NCBI GenBank assembly: GCA_002494205.1 | Contig: DLBE01000060.1 | Location: forward strand, 1-6,150 | Direction: 5' to 3' | Source: Caryophanales bacterium UBA7029 | GTDB lineage: Bacteria > Bacillota_I > Bacilli_A > RFN20 > CAG-826 | Length of the DNA: 6,150 nt | Shown here: one piece after another, positions 5,855 through 6,150 of the stretch | Position numbering within the stretch: position 1 is the stretch's first letter | Layout: each line of letters begins with the position of its first letter | Made by a program: the position numbers and the translations under genes | The notes under the pieces: model-generated | Told to the model about the DNA's origin: nothing | Seen by the model: only the letters and a program-made list of their open reading frames with translations | Database searches by the model: none

Positions 5855-6150
5855 TATTTATGAGCCTCTTCGAATTCTTTCATATAAGCGACAAGAGCTT
5901 TAACACCTTCAATTGGCATAGCGTTATAAATTGATGCTCTTAAGCCGCCTGTAGATCTATGACCTTTGAGGTTTGTGAATTTATATTTCTTTGCACCTTC
6001 TAAGAATTCAGCGTCTAACTCTTCTGTTGGACATCTAAATGTAACGTTCATTAAAGAACGTGAACCTTTATCAACATATGGAATGAAAAGTTTTGAATGA
6101 TCGAGGTAATCATACAAAATTGCCGCTTTTTCCTCATTCTTTTTAGCTCT
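5854..6150 (-). CDS. serC: Phosphoserine aminotransferase, C-terminal 98 residues (5' end beyond window)
   Basis: The frame is open from base 6150 to the TAA at 5856-5854, so the gene enters the window from the right; full SerC proteins are about 360 residues. The PLP-dependent cytoplasmic enzyme converts 3-phosphohydroxypyruvate and glutamate to phosphoserine and 2-oxoglutarate. The visible part carries the conserved SerC C-terminus: DYLDHSKLF, RSLMNVTFR, the core NLKGHRSTGGLRASIYNAM with its substrate-phosphate Arg residues, and PIEGVKALVAYMKEFE. Position 6117 is an internal TTG (Leu), not a start. It overlaps serA by one base, and the two genes encode consecutive steps on 3-phosphoglycerate. 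The promoter lies outside the window. Confidence 0.95.
   Translation of the reverse strand, partial: RAKKNEEKAAILYDYLDHSKLFIPYVDKGSRSLMNVTFRCPTEELDAEFLEGAKKYKFTNLKGHRSTGGLRASIYNAMPIEGVKALVAYMKEFEEAHK

Noticed and set aside
5502..5903. Plus-strand frame of 133 codons
   Set aside because: It is antisense to the serA N-terminus and the serC end. Both are well-supported genes.

Overview
The window is AT-rich, and all four protein genes lie on the minus strand. They use the standard genetic code and AGGAGG-type ribosome binding sites, which points to a low-GC Bacillota, most likely a gut-type member of the Bacilli/Erysipelotrichia/RF39-like group. That placement is an inference from three things: the clostridial/Bacilli style of SerC and SerA, a PPi-type phosphofructokinase, and a large surface protein whose C-terminal tail resembles ones I associate with uncultured Bacilli. 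It was not checked by any search.

Read in the direction of transcription (high to low coordinates), the layout is as follows. (1) 6150-5854 holds the C-terminal 98 residues of serC (phosphoserine aminotransferase), which overlaps serA (3-phosphoglycerate dehydrogenase, 5854-4724) by one base. Together they form a serine-biosynthesis operon closed by a strong intrinsic terminator at 4679-4704. (2) 4678-4507 is a regulatory interval with an imperfect palindrome, a sigma-A-like promoter, an unusual series of GCGT repeats and a strong ribosome binding site. (3) 4506-1282 encodes a 1074-residue exported, membrane-anchored modular protein built from beta-sandwich, Ig-like and OB-like modules, with no recognisable enzyme domain. 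It ends in a helical module and a transmembrane tail without an LPXTG motif. A stop-codon hairpin and an intrinsic terminator follow it. (4) 1158-1 is the N-terminal 386 residues of a long-type pyrophosphate-dependent phosphofructokinase, which runs off the window.

Functionally, phosphofructokinase and the serine genes are core metabolism: glycolysis, with 3-phosphoglycerate drawn off to serine. The surface-protein gene between them is a self-contained unit with its own promoter and terminator, and it is the least explained part of the window. I see no RNA genes, mobile elements, CRISPR arrays or defence-like systems. The most noteworthy observations are the surface protein's architecture and anchor, the repeats around its promoter, and the degenerate regulatory domain of SerA.
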